This document shows positions 6,366 through 7,125 of a DNA stretch of 7,125 nucleotides, piece after piece. Every line of letters starts with the position of its first letter. Position 1 is the first letter of the stretch. The notes under the pieces are model-generated. The model did no database searches, was not told the origin of the DNA, and saw only the letters and a list, made by a program, of their open reading frames with translations. Source of the DNA: Schleiferiaceae bacterium (GTDB lineage: Bacteria > Bacteroidota > Bacteroidia > Flavobacteriales > Schleiferiaceae); NCBI GenBank assembly GCA_023260615.1, contig JALQUY010000060.1:1-7125 (forward strand), given 5' to 3'. The position numbers were made by a program, and so were the translations under genes.

Positions 6366-6499
6366 CGTAGTTGCGCTTGCAGCCTTATGGGCTTAGCGCC
6401 AAATGTAGGTTGAGTCCCCATGTTCATACTTGGAGCATAGTGTTGCAGCGTAGTACAGATTCCAAGAGGCAAACCAAAAAAAGGGGGTATTTTCACGGC

Positions 6500-7125
6500 A
6501 TGTCTCAAGTTCGGATTTTGTTCAATGTGCTGCTCATGGGCTGGGGCATGGCGCTCAAGGCCCAAACACCGCTATATGCGGTGGTCACGGAATCCATGCT
6601 GGCTTCGACGGAAAGCTACCGCATCACAGACATGGCCTTGGATACGAATGGCCTAGTGTGGGTGACGACGGAGCAATCGGGCATTTTACGCTATGATGGA
6701 GAACGCTTCATGCGCATGGACAAGGCCCCTGATAATGTCGATGATGAGATTTACTACACGGCTATAGCGATGATCAGGCCAAAGTTTTGGCTGGCTGCCG
6801 GCAATGGGGTCTATGCTTGGAAAGGCAGGGAATGGATAAAAACCACCTTTCCAGAATCCCATTGCATTGACCTCATTAACACGGGTATGGGGCGCATTTA
6901 CGCGCTAGGAACCAGTACGTTGTATTATCGAGGGGTGTCGGATGATCAGTGGATCAAAGAAGAAGTTCCAGGACTGGAAGGAGCGTACCAGTTGATTCAG
7001 AAGGAGGGATTGTTGTTGATAGCTTCGGAAAGTGGACTATGGCTCCGCAACCCCGCGGGTCTTTGGACCCAACTACTCGACGAACCTGTTTCGTCGGCGA
7101 TGCCATTGGGAGCGGAATGGCTGGC
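6500..7125 (+). CDS. exported two-component-regulator propeller (Reg_prop) protein, N-terminal part (3' end outside window)
   Basis: The frame is open from ATG 6500 to the window edge, giving 208 complete codons. It begins with a signal peptide (VRILFNVLLMGWGMALKAQ, residues 4-22, cleavage after KAQ). It is followed by about 40-residue repeats typical of the regulator beta-propeller: ITDMALDTNGLVWVTTEQSG plus ILRYDGERF (42-70) is a nearly canonical blade ('I..i..D..G.lWigT..Gl.ryDG..f'). Degenerate blades follow at about 86-112, 122-150 and 162-190 (GLLLIASESGLWLRN). In Bacteroidota such periplasmic propellers form the sensor part of hybrid two-component systems or of membrane-anchored LuxR-like regulators, often sensing glycans. 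The output domain lies beyond the window, so neither role can be assigned. Upstream, AAAGGGGG near 6479-6487 is a weak, distant purine-rich stretch; the signal peptide, not an RBS, decides the start. Confidence 0.85.
   Translation, partial: MSQVRILFNVLLMGWGMALKAQTPLYAVVTESMLASTESYRITDMALDTNGLVWVTTEQSGILRYDGERFMRMDKAPDNVDDEIYYTAIAMIRPKFWLAAGNGVYAWKGREWIKTTFPESHCIDLINTGMGRIYALGTSTLYYRGVSDDQWIKEEVPGLEGAYQLIQKEGLLLIASESGLWLRNPAGLWTQLLDEPVSSAMPLGAEWL

Larger units (their letters stand above)
6197..6499. other. divergent intergenic spacer, gene-free
   Basis: About 300 bp between the minus-strand barrel gene and the plus-strand propeller gene. It is visibly more AT-rich than the flanking coding sequence (about 46% GC counted over 6301-6480). 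No open frame on either strand has a credible protein. It contains three inverted repeats, listed separately. No complete Bacteroidota promoter (TTTG plus TAnnTTTG) could be placed with confidence. TATGTTCG at 6344-6351 (+) differs from the -7 consensus at one fixed position. Promoters for both flanking genes must presumably lie here. Confidence 0.7.

Noticed and set aside
6356..6565. Minus-strand open frame of 69 aa across the spacer and the start of the propeller gene
   Set aside because: About 66 bp are antisense to the signal peptide of the propeller protein. The rest has no homology I recognise and no signal or domain. Its ending (RLQAQLRVQ) resembles a barrel C-terminus only superficially.

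Overview
The window looks like chromosomal DNA of a Bacteroidota bacterium, most likely Flavobacteriales. The alanine dehydrogenase, proline dehydrogenase and EPSP synthase all carry the residue patterns of the flavobacterial branches of their families. The small DUF4258-type protein and the exported two-component-regulator propeller protein are also typical of this phylum. Base composition is moderately GC-rich by eye (mid-50s %), which is high for the order. Shine-Dalgarno sequences are mostly absent, as is usual in this group. No assignment below order is supported.

Layout: (1) positions 1-989, + strand: the 3' end of alanine dehydrogenase, coupled by an ATGA overlap to a small membrane-anchored DUF4258-type protein. 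(2) 1014-2210, - strand: complete proline dehydrogenase, convergent with the previous pair and divergent from the next. A perfect Bacteroidota-type -7 box (TATCTTTG) lies just upstream of it. (3) 2295-4428, + strand: aroB and aroA, overlapping by 8 bp, two steps of the shikimate pathway. The AroA is unusually compact (365 aa) and has a changed signature loop. (4) 4386-6196, - strand: two overlapping genes for exported, probably outer-membrane proteins. The second has an N-terminal helix-hairpin-helix-like segment followed by a beta-strand-rich region. (5) 6197-6499: a gene-free divergent spacer with three inverted repeats. (6) 6500 to the right edge, + strand: the N-terminus of an exported beta-propeller protein of the Reg_prop type, cut by the window edge.

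How the genes work together: alanine and proline dehydrogenases are catabolic enzymes feeding pyruvate and glutamate metabolism, while aroB-aroA form a translationally coupled anabolic pair. The barrel/HhH pair and the propeller protein are envelope or sensory functions without assigned roles. No mobile element, CRISPR array, tRNA or rRNA was seen, and I found no clearly new multi-gene system. The points most worth a second look are the 106-bp same-strand overlap that places one gene's signal peptide inside another gene, the compact and altered EPSP synthase, the convergent aroA overlap, and the repeat-rich spacer.
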